This document shows, one piece after another, positions 8,201 to 14,529 of a stretch of 16,151 nt of DNA. Location: positions 1 to 16,151 of the forward strand of contig JAPLNJ010000654.1 in assembly GCA_026692885.1 (NCBI GenBank), given 5' to 3'. Source of the DNA: Planctomycetota bacterium. Lineage in GTDB: Bacteria > Planctomycetota > Planctomycetia > Pirellulales > Pirellulaceae. The notes beneath the pieces are model-generated. The model saw nothing but the letters and a program-made list of their open reading frames with translations, was not told the origin of the DNA and made no database searches. How positions within the stretch are numbered: the first letter of the stretch is position 1; each line of letters begins with the position of its first letter. A program made the position numbers and the translations under genes.

Positions 8201-11200
8201 TTCGCGTCGACGATGGCCGCGGAAGGACCCGTGACCGAGCTGACGACCAAGTCCACGTCGCTAGCCGGTTGCTCGACGAACTCGTAGGCGCCCAAGTCGG
8301 CAAAGGCTCCGCTGGCCGTGGCCAGGCCCGTGTTGGCGCAGCGCGGATCATCGTAGCGAACGGCGTCCATGAGATCTTCCGCCGGAGCCGACAGGCCGTC
8401 GGCCGCATCGATGGCAGGCGAGCCGTAACCAAGCCGGAAGTCCCCCTTGTCGGAATTGCGATACTGCGGATCGACGGAGATATTCCCGTCCGTGCCAGTC
8501 AGGTCGGAGATCCCGTCGTAATTGACCGCGGTGGATCCGGCCGGGACCCAAACATCGTTATGGTGGAACGCTACGAGCGTTCCGTAAACGTACCGGAGCC
8601 CGATTTCCAGGCTATTCGTGATCAGGGAATTGACCATCGACAGGCTGCCATTGTCATGCACTACCAAGCCAATCCGGTTGTTGTCCAAGGTGCTGTTCGC
8701 GATCACGACCCGGTCAGTGCCCGGCCCCTGATGCATCGCAATTCCTCGGTCCGAACCGGCAACCAGACAGTTGCTGACCGACACCTGACCTGTCACTCGA
8801 AGACCATCTTTTAGAGACTGGCTGATCCGGGAATCCGCCAGTGAGACGGTCCCGAAACCTCCGATCATCCAGCCACTACCGTATTCGGCTGACACATCGC
8901 CACCGTACCGCACATCGGTATGGCGTAGACTCGCGGTTCCGTAGATATTCAGCGCCGCCCAATCCCCGGCCGCAGGGAGACTGGTATTGGCGTCCAGGTT
9001 GGCATCGCCGCCGGCCGAATCGTCTTTGAGCGAAGTGAACACAATCGGCTCGGCCAGCGTCCCCTCGGCGATCAGTTCGGCTCCCTGGTCCACGGTCAGA
9101 CCGGCTCCCGGTGCGAACTTGACCACCGCGCCCGGCGCAATCGTCAGCCGCACTGACGAAGGGACCGTGACCGTGCCGGTTACGACGTGCACGCCCACCC
9201 CCCACGTTTCATGGAACGAGATTATCCCCGTATGTTGGGCCACGTTGTAGCGCAGTTCGACGTAAGGCGAGAGGGCGGCGTCCCCGGCGATGTTCAGCCA
9301 ATCGCCCGCCAGGGGACGACTGCGGCCGCCATCTCCGTTGGTGTCGCCTCCCGCACTGTCGTCGGCCAGCGAGGTAAACAGGATCGGCAATTCGGCCGTG
9401 GCCGGTGCGTCCAGCACCCCGCCGTCGGCGACGACGATCTTCTTTCCCCGGGCCACCTTGACGATGACGCCGGGATCGATTGTCAGATGGGCTCCTGCGG
9501 CCACGGTCAGGTCGTCGGTAATGACGTGCACCTGGCCCGCCAGCCAGGTTTCGTTGCCGGCAATCAGTCCCGCATGCACCGTCGCGGTGCGGGCGACCAT
9601 CAGGGTCCGGGTGAACTCGGCCAACACGCGACCGGTCGCATCGTGGACCACGGCCCGCAGTTCGTACGCGCCCTCCGCGGCGGTGGCGGTTTCCCAGATC
9701 GCCCGGCCGTCCAACGGCAGCTCTTGGCCCAGCACGATCGCGCCGGCCGCGTTCGAGACGATCAGGTCCACGGTGGCCCGCCAGGGAGCGACTCCCAGGA
9801 CGTGCCATTGGATCTCCTGGGAATCCTGCACGAACGCTTGCGTGGGCTGCTTCCAGGAAAGCGAGGGAGCGGTACCGATCCGGATGGTTCCGTCCCCGGC
9901 CGATCCCGCACCGTCGGCTGTGATACGCAGGCCGGCTGCGGGGGGCGCCGACTGGGTGTAGATGGCGATGCGTCCTCCCCCGCCAAATCCCGCGTAGTAG
10001 ATCCCGCCATTGCCGCCGTCGGCCTGCATCCAGCCGGTGCCTGCCAGCGTGTCGACGTTCAACAGGATGCTGCCACCGCTGCCGCCGTGTTTACAATCCG
10101 AGTCCGAATACCCCGACCCGCCACTGGCGATCAGATACCCGTCGAGCAGCGCGGTCGTCGCAGTGATCTGGATGATCCCGCCGCCGGAGCCATACTCGCC
10201 TGTAGCGACACCACCGAGGGCCAGGGCTCCGCCAGAACCGAGTTCATCGGGTTCGTCCGCATTGCCGTACGTGGGATTGGTGACTCCATAAGGGGCCGTA
10301 CCCAGCCCGCCGTAGCTGCCTCCGCTGTAACCGTAGGCCGCCCCCACGGCCGTGTTCCCCACCGTGCGGCCTGCCAGGTAGCCACGGCCCGTGACGTAGA
10401 TGCCTGCTCCGCGTTCGCACCACAAGGAATCGCGCAGGGTCAACAGGAGACGCGATTCCGTGGTCTCCGTGGCCGCGGAATGGGCCACGATGGCATAGCC
10501 CAAGAGCTCCAGCGAGCCGAAGGTGTGGACGCCGTCGATGGTCAACAGCTCGCCGGCGGTAGGGGTGTCGTAGTACGAGCGGTAGACGATCAAATTCCAG
10601 CCGTCGCTGGAGGTGTCGTCGGCCGTAATCCACGTCGCCGCCATGATCACCCGCGCGCGGTAAGCGTCCTCGGCCTCGCCGCCCACGCCGTCGTGGTCCT
10701 GATCCAGCAAGGTGCCGTCGGCGGCCCGGATCCCCGGACCGATGACCAGCCGGTAGTTCCCTGCGCCGGTCTGACCGTCGAAATCCAACTCGTAGCCGCA
10801 GGGACTCGACGCCGTGATCCGGCTGGGCGCGATCGTCGTGCCGTCGGAGTCGCTCAACTGCACGTTGGCGGTGGTGAACGAACCGGCCTCCAGCGGCTGA
10901 CTGAAGACCACCTGGAGTCTGTCGAAGGGCCGCTGTCGCTGGTCTCCCGTCGGCTCCACGCGGGTGACCCACAGGCCGGGGGTGAGTTGCCCGGACAACG
11001 AGAACCGGTCCTGATACACGTCCTGGGCCTGTCCCCCCAGCTTGTCCCCGTTCTGATCCAATAGATTTCCGGCCACGTCGGCCACGTTCGGACCAATGGA
11101 CAAGACATAGTCGCCGGGGGCCGTCAGCGGATCAAACGTCAAGGTGTAGGCGTTGCGGCTGAGGAGACCGGCAGGATCCTTGACGGGATCCAGCTGGACG

Positions 11201-12813
11201 CCCCCCGTAATGCTCTTGACCGGACCGAGGTCCACCCCGCCGGGGCCAGTGATTCGCGTGTCGTCGAGCGTAAAGGTGGCCGGGTCGATCTGCCGGTCGG
11301 GATAGAAACTAATCTGTCGCTGGAAGCAGGGGATCGGCGCCGACGCGGGCACCAGTCCCATGCTGGGCGGTTGCGTGTCCACCGTGACCGAGACGTACTT
11401 CTGCTGGACAATACCGACAAAGGGAGTGAACTGGGCCCGGAGCGCGTAGTCCCCGTCGCTCAAGGCGGCAGGCGGGCGGAAGGTATACGTGCCAGGAGCG
11501 ATGAGATCCTGGAAAGTCTCGTAGCCCCAAGTGCGGTCGAGGTCCAATTCCAGTCGGCCGACTTGGCTTACCGTGGCGACCAGTTGTGGCAGCTTCTGGT
11601 TGGTCACGCCGTCGGTGTGGGACATGCCGGTGTCGCTGGCCGGATCGAGTGACCACGAGAATTGCGTGCCCCGTGACACGGGCAGCGGATCCGCGACGTA
11701 GTCGGCCCCACCGTTCAAGGCATTGCCCGCCTGATCGCGGATGCCGGCGCCATGCAGCGTCACTTGGTAGTACTCGCTGGGCAACTCGCGGGCGATTCTC
11801 AGCAGGGCGTGCCCCGTGACCGGGTCAAAGTCGATCGACGTGATGCTGCTGGAAACGTCCACCTCGTTGCCATTGCCAAACGTGCCGTCCCCGCCGCTGA
11901 TGACCAGCCGGTAGTTCTGTCGATTCGTGACGGTGCCCGCGTCCATGCCGCCGGCGTCGTAGAAGGCGATGGGGAGGGCCTCCCAGGGCACGAGAAATCC
12001 GTTCGCCTGCCACATGGCATTCCAGTTTTGGCCGTTGGGATCGATGCCCGTCCGGCCGTAGGGGCCGAGGTCGCGAGGTTGGTTCCCGGAGCCGTCGTCC
12101 AACGGATAGTACGCCATCAGCCCAGGCTCGCTGGCCGGGGGCGTCCACCAACGGCCGGCGCGGATCTGCTCATCCGTGCGGGCGACATTCCAAATGCCGA
12201 TGCTGGCCCGTGGCCCGCGGATGTCGCTCGTCGTGCCCCAGCCAAACATGAAGTACACGGAGTTGTCCAGGGTGCCCGTGCCCTGGCGGATGTTGCTGGA
12301 ACGGACGCCATCCAGCAAGCCATCCAACGTCTGGCTCGCACCGTCGTACCGCAGGGCGACGTGATGCCAGTCGCCCAAGGTCACGGTGCCCAGACTAATC
12401 GGCAGCAGTCCGTAGAGACTTCCCTGCACCTCGCCGGACGAGGCGATCGACAGGGTGGTCTGATAGCTACTCGACCGCATGTCGGTCTTGGCTCGGCACA
12501 AGATGCCCGACGAACTGGCCGCGAACCACATTTCTAAGGTGACGGAGGTCCCGTTGCCCCAGGAGTCGGGCGAGGCACGCAAGTCGGGAGTCGACATCCA
12601 AACATTCGAGCCGCGGAAGTCGGAGCGGGTGTGTGTGACAGCCACCGTCGGTGGTGTGAGATCGAGATCCCCGTCCAGCAGTATCCGTGGTTCCAGTTGT
12701 TCCAGTTGCAGCCGCTTGCAGAAAGGCGACGCACGGCGGCCGGCCTTACGCCGTCGCGTGCCCGTCGGCAACTTCCCCGAACCCAGCCCCCCCTGCGTGC
12801 CACTGCCGTTCAT
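2275..12813 (-). CDS. Giant modular surface protein (3512 aa): LEPR-type N-terminus, LamG, Ig-like, beta-helix, CARDB, inactive protease-like and dockerin modules
   Basis: Probably an exported, cell-surface or wall-associated protein; its molecular role is unknown. Rough domain order by residue: basic leader and LEPRILLDGD (20-49); LamG-like (66-245, with WHHVALRYDG); SbsA-type Ig-like units (about 400-725); Gly-rich region (820-955); two tandem beta-helix units (1088-1315); right-handed beta-helix (1320-1450); choice-of-anchor-Q-like end GAYEF (about 1510); CARDB-like (1520-1640); PPC-like (1645-1745); TIG-like (1755-1845); Ig-like (2050-2455); metalloprotease-like with degenerate motif (2458-2860); PPC-like (2865-3005); SADPNEM-type domain (3031-3216); Fn3-like (3217-3315); dockerin (3322-3383); tail to 3512. 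There is no classical hydrophobic signal peptide and no C-terminal membrane anchor. The ATG at 12813 is chosen because the LEPR motif lies 40 residues in, with a weak GGGGG 7-11 bases upstream. The frame is intact for 10.5 kb. The gene stands alone, with neighbours on the other strand or decayed. Confidence 0.93.
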   Translation of the reverse strand: MNGSGTQGGLGSGKLPTGTRRRKAGRRASPFCKRLQLEQLEPRILLDGDLDLTPPTVAVTHTRSDFRGSNVWMSTPDLRASPDSWGNGTSVTLEMWFAASSSGILCRAKTDMRSSSYQTTLSIASSGEVQGSLYGLLPISLGTVTLGDWHHVALRYDGASQTLDGLLDGVRSSNIRQGTGTLDNSVYFMFGWGTTSDIRGPRASIGIWNVARTDEQIRAGRWWTPPASEPGLMAYYPLDDGSGNQPRDLGPYGRTGIDPNGQNWNAMWQANGFLVPWEALPIAFYDAGGMDAGTVTNRQNYRLVISGGDGTFGNGNEVDVSSSITSIDFDPVTGHALLRIARELPSEYYQVTLHGAGIRDQAGNALNGGADYVADPLPVSRGTQFSWSLDPASDTGMSHTDGVTNQKLPQLVATVSQVGRLELDLDRTWGYETFQDLIAPGTYTFRPPAALSDGDYALRAQFTPFVGIVQQKYVSVTVDTQPPSMGLVPASAPIPCFQRQISFYPDRQIDPATFTLDDTRITGPGGVDLGPVKSITGGVQLDPVKDPAGLLSRNAYTLTFDPLTAPGDYVLSIGPNVADVAGNLLDQNGDKLGGQAQDVYQDRFSLSGQLTPGLWVTRVEPTGDQRQRPFDRLQVVFSQPLEAGSFTTANVQLSDSDGTTIAPSRITASSPCGYELDFDGQTGAGNYRLVIGPGIRAADGTLLDQDHDGVGGEAEDAYRARVIMAATWITADDTSSDGWNLIVYRSYYDTPTAGELLTIDGVHTFGSLELLGYAIVAHSAATETTESRLLLTLRDSLWCERGAGIYVTGRGYLAGRTVGNTAVGAAYGYSGGSYGGLGTAPYGVTNPTYGNADEPDELGSGGALALGGVATGEYGSGGGIIQITATTALLDGYLIASGGSGYSDSDCKHGGSGGSILLNVDTLAGTGWMQADGGNGGIYYAGFGGGGRIAIYTQSAPPAAGLRITADGAGSAGDGTIRIGTAPSLSWKQPTQAFVQDSQEIQWHVLGVAPWRATVDLIVSNAAGAIVLGQELPLDGRAIWETATAAEGAYELRAVVHDATGRVLAEFTRTLMVARTATVHAGLIAGNETWLAGQVHVITDDLTVAAGAHLTIDPGVIVKVARGKKIVVADGGVLDAPATAELPILFTSLADDSAGGDTNGDGGRSRPLAGDWLNIAGDAALSPYVELRYNVAQHTGIISFHETWGVGVHVVTGTVTVPSSVRLTIAPGAVVKFAPGAGLTVDQGAELIAEGTLAEPIVFTSLKDDSAGGDANLDANTSLPAAGDWAALNIYGTASLRHTDVRYGGDVSAEYGSGWMIGGFGTVSLADSRISQSLKDGLRVTGQVSVSNCLVAGSDRGIAMHQGPGTDRVVIANSTLDNNRIGLVVHDNGSLSMVNSLITNSLEIGLRYVYGTLVAFHHNDVWVPAGSTAVNYDGISDLTGTDGNISVDPQYRNSDKGDFRLGYGSPAIDAADGLSAPAEDLMDAVRYDDPRCANTGLATASGAFADLGAYEFVEQPASDVDLVVSSVTGPSAAIVDAKAPLRWTITNVGSMPAGGPWHDAIYLGLNGETLAGAVQAAEFVVGTGLVLGPGQSATFTAEVTVPAGVLGQNYWLVQTNVGGAVFEATSKRDNNTGTAALPVRVDYTELPLDETGLSDQFTALGQSRWYKITMPAGQSRLLSLDLSNASGATELYAQLGRPPSRTSYDLRSTESLEPDQQLQLPATGGTFIVLAYADALPTVPAGFQLASTPVAFAVSQCSPATVGNGGFVTIDIRGTDIPSDARVQLTAPDGHTYGATQLHWLDSTRVLATLNLYLAAAGDYQLSLVNNAGTLATAPTALSVQAATGPRLEAQFSLPSLVRVGRPFAIDVQYTNTGDMDMPSPVLELTGPSGVRFGFDRQHVDQTGRIQFFAPSSMGAAGVLRAGQQETVRLYAIANTPFGQIDFDLQSQTVNPLYPSQDAVDWQQLETQVRPPFASQDPDWNGTWTVLTRELGPTWDETLTQLSGRLTAAQRRTPVLLSELLQDALVDALGTGGGLTDQSPLSITLDTPIAGADGYGAQAVEVIFSRPLNPSTFTADDLSMTDSAGNPVTGLAIQRLSSRLFRVAFPQQTAPGFYHLQIGPDIADLSGHRLDQDRTGIPGQATDVYEAGFLLDTPALAAAPYAETSKSEGSPAAPQANESRAVLSQKLYVKSIGPTYVKLSEGGLQAVIVTFNRKIDFRTFNAENIQFGQTAVPNGSRLVLRINSSQTRPCGTTSYGIFGLHLDGDHPLPNDSSPSGSQWKVTFGKNISDLNGVKLTTTTDSPSVPQNYQFIHIHDDAPPKVQSVSVHSTTGENWPVGAAITGPVDTIEVAFSEEVLDLDQKITITDPDGAALPVLGSSLQEIYYQNGVDDPAWIRRDTLTHWFLRIPRQSKEGDYTVKIGADLTDAGCLSDEAPTQLGTDYVVTFHLVTPQVVVAGHISQRKPTDLIGEDLTDNCVLALFEKVGDAVDVMPGQGDDYLLSQYNEVTRSNLSNFSKFSFAKDNQGQPIGALDPQENDTPRQVYLVVYAENKFAGMLKPGSLTTENHDGRPGWMRITRDANVRLPEWGQLLELGRSPVITLDPQKPGVQDLSFTLDVTEPLQLLQWARMAGITVQGDAFGEQQPRYQTKPVAMVEQLSLKGNEDAYDPAHDMLTISWACRQDPVSLWQAYAHALQVEFNHYQPASFDQNDFGLIYESSTATSAFAEGFAAYFAAVVWQRSRGSLETTALTVPHDRWRSPEFLDQHDYWMGSDAYGFPDNAASRDEKYDPASLVSDGINRDANTGDVVAGAVASTLWSQGLSGLYKILDVLGGESTLAAFAQRWTTAYGQDPAFAAALIDNGYPVAGPMPNNRPDKATDLGRIVSSVTKSGLVMDESAPGVGDWFRFHIEHTTDPLAPDTNITYPLNIASKFVSRVGDLDVLVYLLTPEGKLFLGCDLERGGDRAQVTVRGLETRYNYDFLVEVCGHGAANEVGPTTFGGDMNPDYTLIVSVNVPHPGGGKGRNYDHGATTVGGSADPNEMVGPAGFGPGRFVPAEAALSYTILFENVPTTMLPAQEVHVTATLDANLDPATFAWQEIGFGSHSIPVPDHLSHFSTTVDLRPEGTNLLVTIDARLDPASGEIRADLIALDPVTGQLVEDPALGFLPPDDSTGRGEGWLSYLVQPKAGLASGTAVAAQARIVFDVNAPLETNTARNTLDALAPVSSVNLLPPGSLASFPVSWAGQDDVGGSAISRYDVYVSVDQGVFQLWQEGTTATSATYTAPPGHTYAFYSLAADNVGHREALPAAFDAQTLVSSDWQNRNLPCDVTGEGQVTPLDVLVLIHYINSHLGQTALPGAPEVPPPFYNVNGDNIISPVDVLLVINYLNAAGTGEAEAGGVREASSTAGLGAAVGATTGQGSLSPALTYVVSSAVPEPVSGHGATTERTADAAVAAGLAAAMPGRGAHRFWTLDHGRTRCGPGPWATQEDGPMSWASAELESALTDLADEVAIAWRRG
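2665..2850 (-). other. Dockerin-like calcium-binding pair near the C-terminus of the giant protein
   Basis: Residues 3322-3383 contain two EF-like repeats, CDVTGEGQVTPLDVLVLIHYI and YNVNGDNIISPVDVLLVINY, separated by about 17 residues. The first has D/T/E spacing and the second N/N/D, as in type I dockerins. Planctomycetes use such domains widely in large extracellular proteins outside cellulosomes. A low-complexity Ala/Gly/Thr-rich tail of about 130 residues follows, ending ELESALTDLADEVAIAWRRG. Confidence 0.85.
4231..5445 (-). other. Protease-like module with degenerate zinc motif in the giant protein
   Basis: Residues 2458-2860. The layout resembles secreted zinc metalloproteases found in large modular bacterial proteins: a beta-rich lead-in (HISQRKPTDLIGEDLTDN), an expected HExxH site, then a Glu ligand in 'FAEGFAAYFA' and 'VVAGAVASTLW'. 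At the expected HExxH position the sequence is QAYAH (2686-2690): the first His and the catalytic Glu are gone, while the last His (H2690) and the third-ligand Glu (E2724) remain. It should therefore be catalytically dead, possibly a binding or scaffold domain. The family assignment is from pattern only. Confidence 0.5.
8870..9210 (-). repeat. Beta-helix tandem unit 2 in the giant protein
   Basis: Residues 1202 to about 1315, starting ETWGVGVHVVTGTVTV, then LTIAPGAVVKF and FTSLKDDSAGGDANLD, ending in TDVRYGG. It is the tandem partner of the preceding unit. The two differ at many residues, so the duplication is old or under diversifying change. Confidence 0.75.
9211..9552 (-). repeat. Beta-helix tandem unit 1 in the giant protein
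   Basis: Residues 1088-1201, starting ETWLAGQVHVITDDLTV, then LTIDPGVIVKV and FTSLADDSAGGDTNGDGG. It is followed directly by a second unit with the same landmarks exactly 114 residues (342 bases) later. The strand-turn pattern 'VxAGAxLTIxPGxxVK' is typical of right-handed beta-helices; the Asp/Gly-rich loop (DDSAGGDTNGDGG) could bind calcium, which is inference. Confidence 0.75.
12667..12696 (-). other. LEPR-XLL N-terminal motif of the giant protein
   Basis: Residues 40-49 read LEPRILLDGD, preceded by an Arg/Lys-rich leader (R20-R35). This LEPR-x-LL motif is typical of very large secreted planctomycete proteins, where it takes the place of an ordinary signal peptide region. Its role in export is assumed from its recurrence; the sequence alone does not show it. 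Confidence 0.85.
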
Positions 12814-13495
12814 GAGGCCCCCATCAGAATGTCAGACTTCGAAACTACGGAAGCAACGCAGGCGCGGACGCACCTTCCTGGTCCGCACAGATAGCAAGGC
12901 CGTAGCGGCGAAGTAGACTCCGCGAGGGACGGCCACTCCATGGGGACTCATCGACCTTCGCAACAGCCGCCTGCGGCCGCGCAGTCGACTTTCTGCGAAA
13001 GCCCGTGCAGGAAGGACGCCAATGTAGACAACCGTGAGTCCATCCGCAATCGGGTTCTGCCGGCAGCGATTATTACACGCACCAGGAGACGCAACCTCTG
13101 CGTGCCGAGCCAAGTGTCTCCCGCGTACGCACCGCCGGGGGCGGCTTTGATCTCGGCGACGGTGCTAGGAATCCCTGCGATCGACGAGCGTCAGTTGGAG
13201 CTCTGAGCCGCACTGCTGTGAAAATCCGGCCAGTGGGTTACGGAGCTCTGCCCCGTAACCCACTGGCCGCCTGGCTCAGCCTTGCATCCGGCCGGCAGAC
13301 CCGGCAAGACAGTGCGTTCGTAGAAGGAGCCACCGGCGCGGAGTTGTTTAAGATCCTCCGTCTGCGCGGCGGGCCCCGCTGCGGCACGGTTCGGCGTTTG
13401 TCCGGCGGGCTGATCCGCCCTGGCCTGCCACTTGACCGACCGGGGACTCCGGCGTACGTTGGCGCCGTTTGACATGAAAGGGTTCAGGAGGCCCA
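12814..13495. other. Intergenic region between divergent genes
   Basis: About 680 bases with only short open frames, none recognised. It should contain the minus-strand promoter of the giant gene. A weak candidate on that strand has TACATT (13021-13026) and TTGCGG (13044-13049) with a 17-base spacer, about 200 bases from the ATG; planctomycete promoters are poorly defined, so this is only a suggestion. It also contains the palindrome at 13228-13268. No tRNA or other RNA gene is evident. Confidence 0.5.
13228..13268. repeat. Perfect 16-bp hairpin in the intergenic region
   Basis: GGCCAGTGGGTTACGG (13228-13243) pairs perfectly with CCGTAACCCACTGGCC (13253-13268) around a nine-base loop. No T-run follows on either strand, so it is better read as an interspersed palindromic repeat than as an intrinsic terminator, although it could still block read-through structurally. 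Confidence 0.7.
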
Positions 13496-13600
13496 ATCCT
13501 CCACGACGAAGAGGCCCACGTCGATTGGCTCGAAGAGCAGCTCGACCAGATTACGCAGATGGGGGCTGCCGTCTATCTATCGACGCAGACCCGGAAGTGA
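13496..13600 (+). pseudogene. C-terminal remnant of bacterioferritin
   Basis: The frame reads ILHDEEAHVDWLEEQLDQIT, then QMGAAVYLSTQTRK and a stop. This matches the last part of bacterioferritins, where 'LxxEExHxDWLExQLxxIxxxGxxxYLxxQ' carries the E..H ferroxidase iron ligands. The first three helices and the haem Met are absent: an in-frame stop lies at 13475-13477 and upstream sequence shows no ferritin similarity in any frame. Bacterioferritin is normally about 155-160 residues; 35 remain. The stop abuts a GTG that could start the lactonase, so this tail now forms that gene's upstream region. Confidence 0.72.
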
Positions 13601-13610
13601 GTGTCACCAC

Positions 13611-13614
13611 GAGG
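13611..13614 (+). promoter_or_regulatory. Ribosome binding site deciding the lactonase start
   Basis: GAGG lies seven bases before the GTG at 13622. An alternative in-frame GTG at 13601 has no comparable motif at a suitable distance, because its upstream sequence is the end of the bacterioferritin remnant. Confidence 0.55.
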
Positions 13615-13621
13615 ATCGCTT

Positions 13622-14494
13622 GTGGCTCCAGAATTAGTCCTCAACTCCCAGGCGACGCTCGGCGAGGGTGCTATTTGGCACGCCCGCGAGCGGCGGCTTT
13701 ACTGGGTGGATATTGAGCCCGGCCGGCTGCATGTCTTCAACCCTGTCGACGGCTCCGACCGGGTTTTCGAGTTGGGCCAAATGGTCGGCACGGTGGTGCC
13801 GCGGGCGCGTGGCGGAATGATGCTCGCCCTGCACCACGGCTTCGCGGCGTTCGACCCGCCGACCGGCCAGTTGACACCCTGGAGTGATCCGGAGGGACAT
13901 CTGCCCAGGAATCGGTTCAACGACGGCAAGTGCGACCCGGCCGGTCGATTCTGGGCCGGCACGATCAGTCTGGACCGCGAACCGCAAGCGGCCAGCTTAT
14001 ATTGCCTGGAACCCGACGGCCGCGTCCGCACGATGCTGCAAGGTATCACCAATTCCAACGGCATCGCCTGGAGTCTCGATCGCACCACAATGTACTACAT
14101 CGATACGCCGACGCAGCAGGTGACGGCGTTCGACTACGACTTGGTCAGCGGCCAGATCGTGAATCCGCGGACGGTGATCACGATCCCTACGGATTCGGGC
14201 AAGCCGGACGGCATGACCGTGGACGCCGAAGGCATGTTATGGATCGCCCTGTGGGAAGGCGGATGCGTCGGACGCTGGGACCCGCGGACCGGCGCGAGAT
14301 TGGAGACTGTGGCCGTTCCGGCGCGACGCGTGACTTCCTGTGCCTTCGGTGGGCCGAATCTGGACGAACTCTACATCACCACGGCGCGCATCGGTCTGAC
14401 GGAGTCCGACCTGGTCGAGCAACCCCAGGCGGGCGGCCTGTTTCGTGCCCGGCCGGGAGTCGCCGGAGTGGCGGCGTTCGAGTTTGCGGCCTAA
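13622..14494 (+). CDS. SMP-30/gluconolactonase/regucalcin-family lactonase
   Basis: A divalent-metal beta-propeller enzyme that hydrolyses sugar lactones such as gluconolactone; cytosolic, with no signal peptide. From the GTG at 13622 it has 290 residues, normal for the family. The metal ligands align with the known set: E15 in TLGEGAIW, N146 in NSNGIAWS and D196 in KPDGMTVD. The substrate-contact N100 lies in RFNDGKCDPAGRFWAGT. Blade motifs such as YYIDTPTQQVTAFDYD are intact. The GTG at 13622 is preferred over 13601 because of its GAGG site and because family members begin close to the 'LGEG' strand. It ends 35 bases before zwf on the same strand, so the two are probably co-transcribed; this suggests it opens the lactone made by Zwf. 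It could also act on unrelated sugar lactones, as substrates in this family cannot be read from sequence. Confidence 0.9.
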   Translation: MAPELVLNSQATLGEGAIWHARERRLYWVDIEPGRLHVFNPVDGSDRVFELGQMVGTVVPRARGGMMLALHHGFAAFDPPTGQLTPWSDPEGHLPRNRFNDGKCDPAGRFWAGTISLDREPQAASLYCLEPDGRVRTMLQGITNSNGIAWSLDRTTMYYIDTPTQQVTAFDYDLVSGQIVNPRTVITIPTDSGKPDGMTVDAEGMLWIALWEGGCVGRWDPRTGARLETVAVPARRVTSCAFGGPNLDELYITTARIGLTESDLVEQPQAGGLFRARPGVAGVAAFEFAA

Positions 14495-14516
14495 GGGCTG
14501 GTGTGGGGGCCTACTT

Positions 14517-14522
14517 GGAGGG
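14517..14522 (+). promoter_or_regulatory. Strong Shine-Dalgarno of zwf
   Basis: GGAGGG ends seven bases before the ATG at 14530, in the 35-base gap after the lactonase stop. It fixes the zwf start against the much longer in-frame extension that begins inside the lactonase gene. Confidence 0.8.
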
Positions 14523-14529
14523 ACGAGTC

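Noticed and set aside
7117..11064. Long plus-strand open frames opposite the giant gene (565 and 625 residues)
   Set aside because: They are Arg/Gly/His-rich with no family motif and no RBS, as expected for antisense frames in GC-rich DNA opposite a strongly supported domain-rich ORF.
13228..13268. Intrinsic terminator
   Set aside because: The hairpin is strong, but no T-run follows on either strand and no gene ends next to it.
13191..13496. Minus-strand 101-residue frame as a small gene
   Set aside because: No recognised domain or RBS, and it includes the perfect palindrome at 13228-13268.
13930..14529. In-frame upstream extension of zwf from 13930, giving a 684-residue protein
   Set aside because: The extension overlaps the lactonase gene in another frame, has no recognisable domain, and zwf has a strong Shine-Dalgarno at 14517-14522 with normal N-terminal sequence from 14530.
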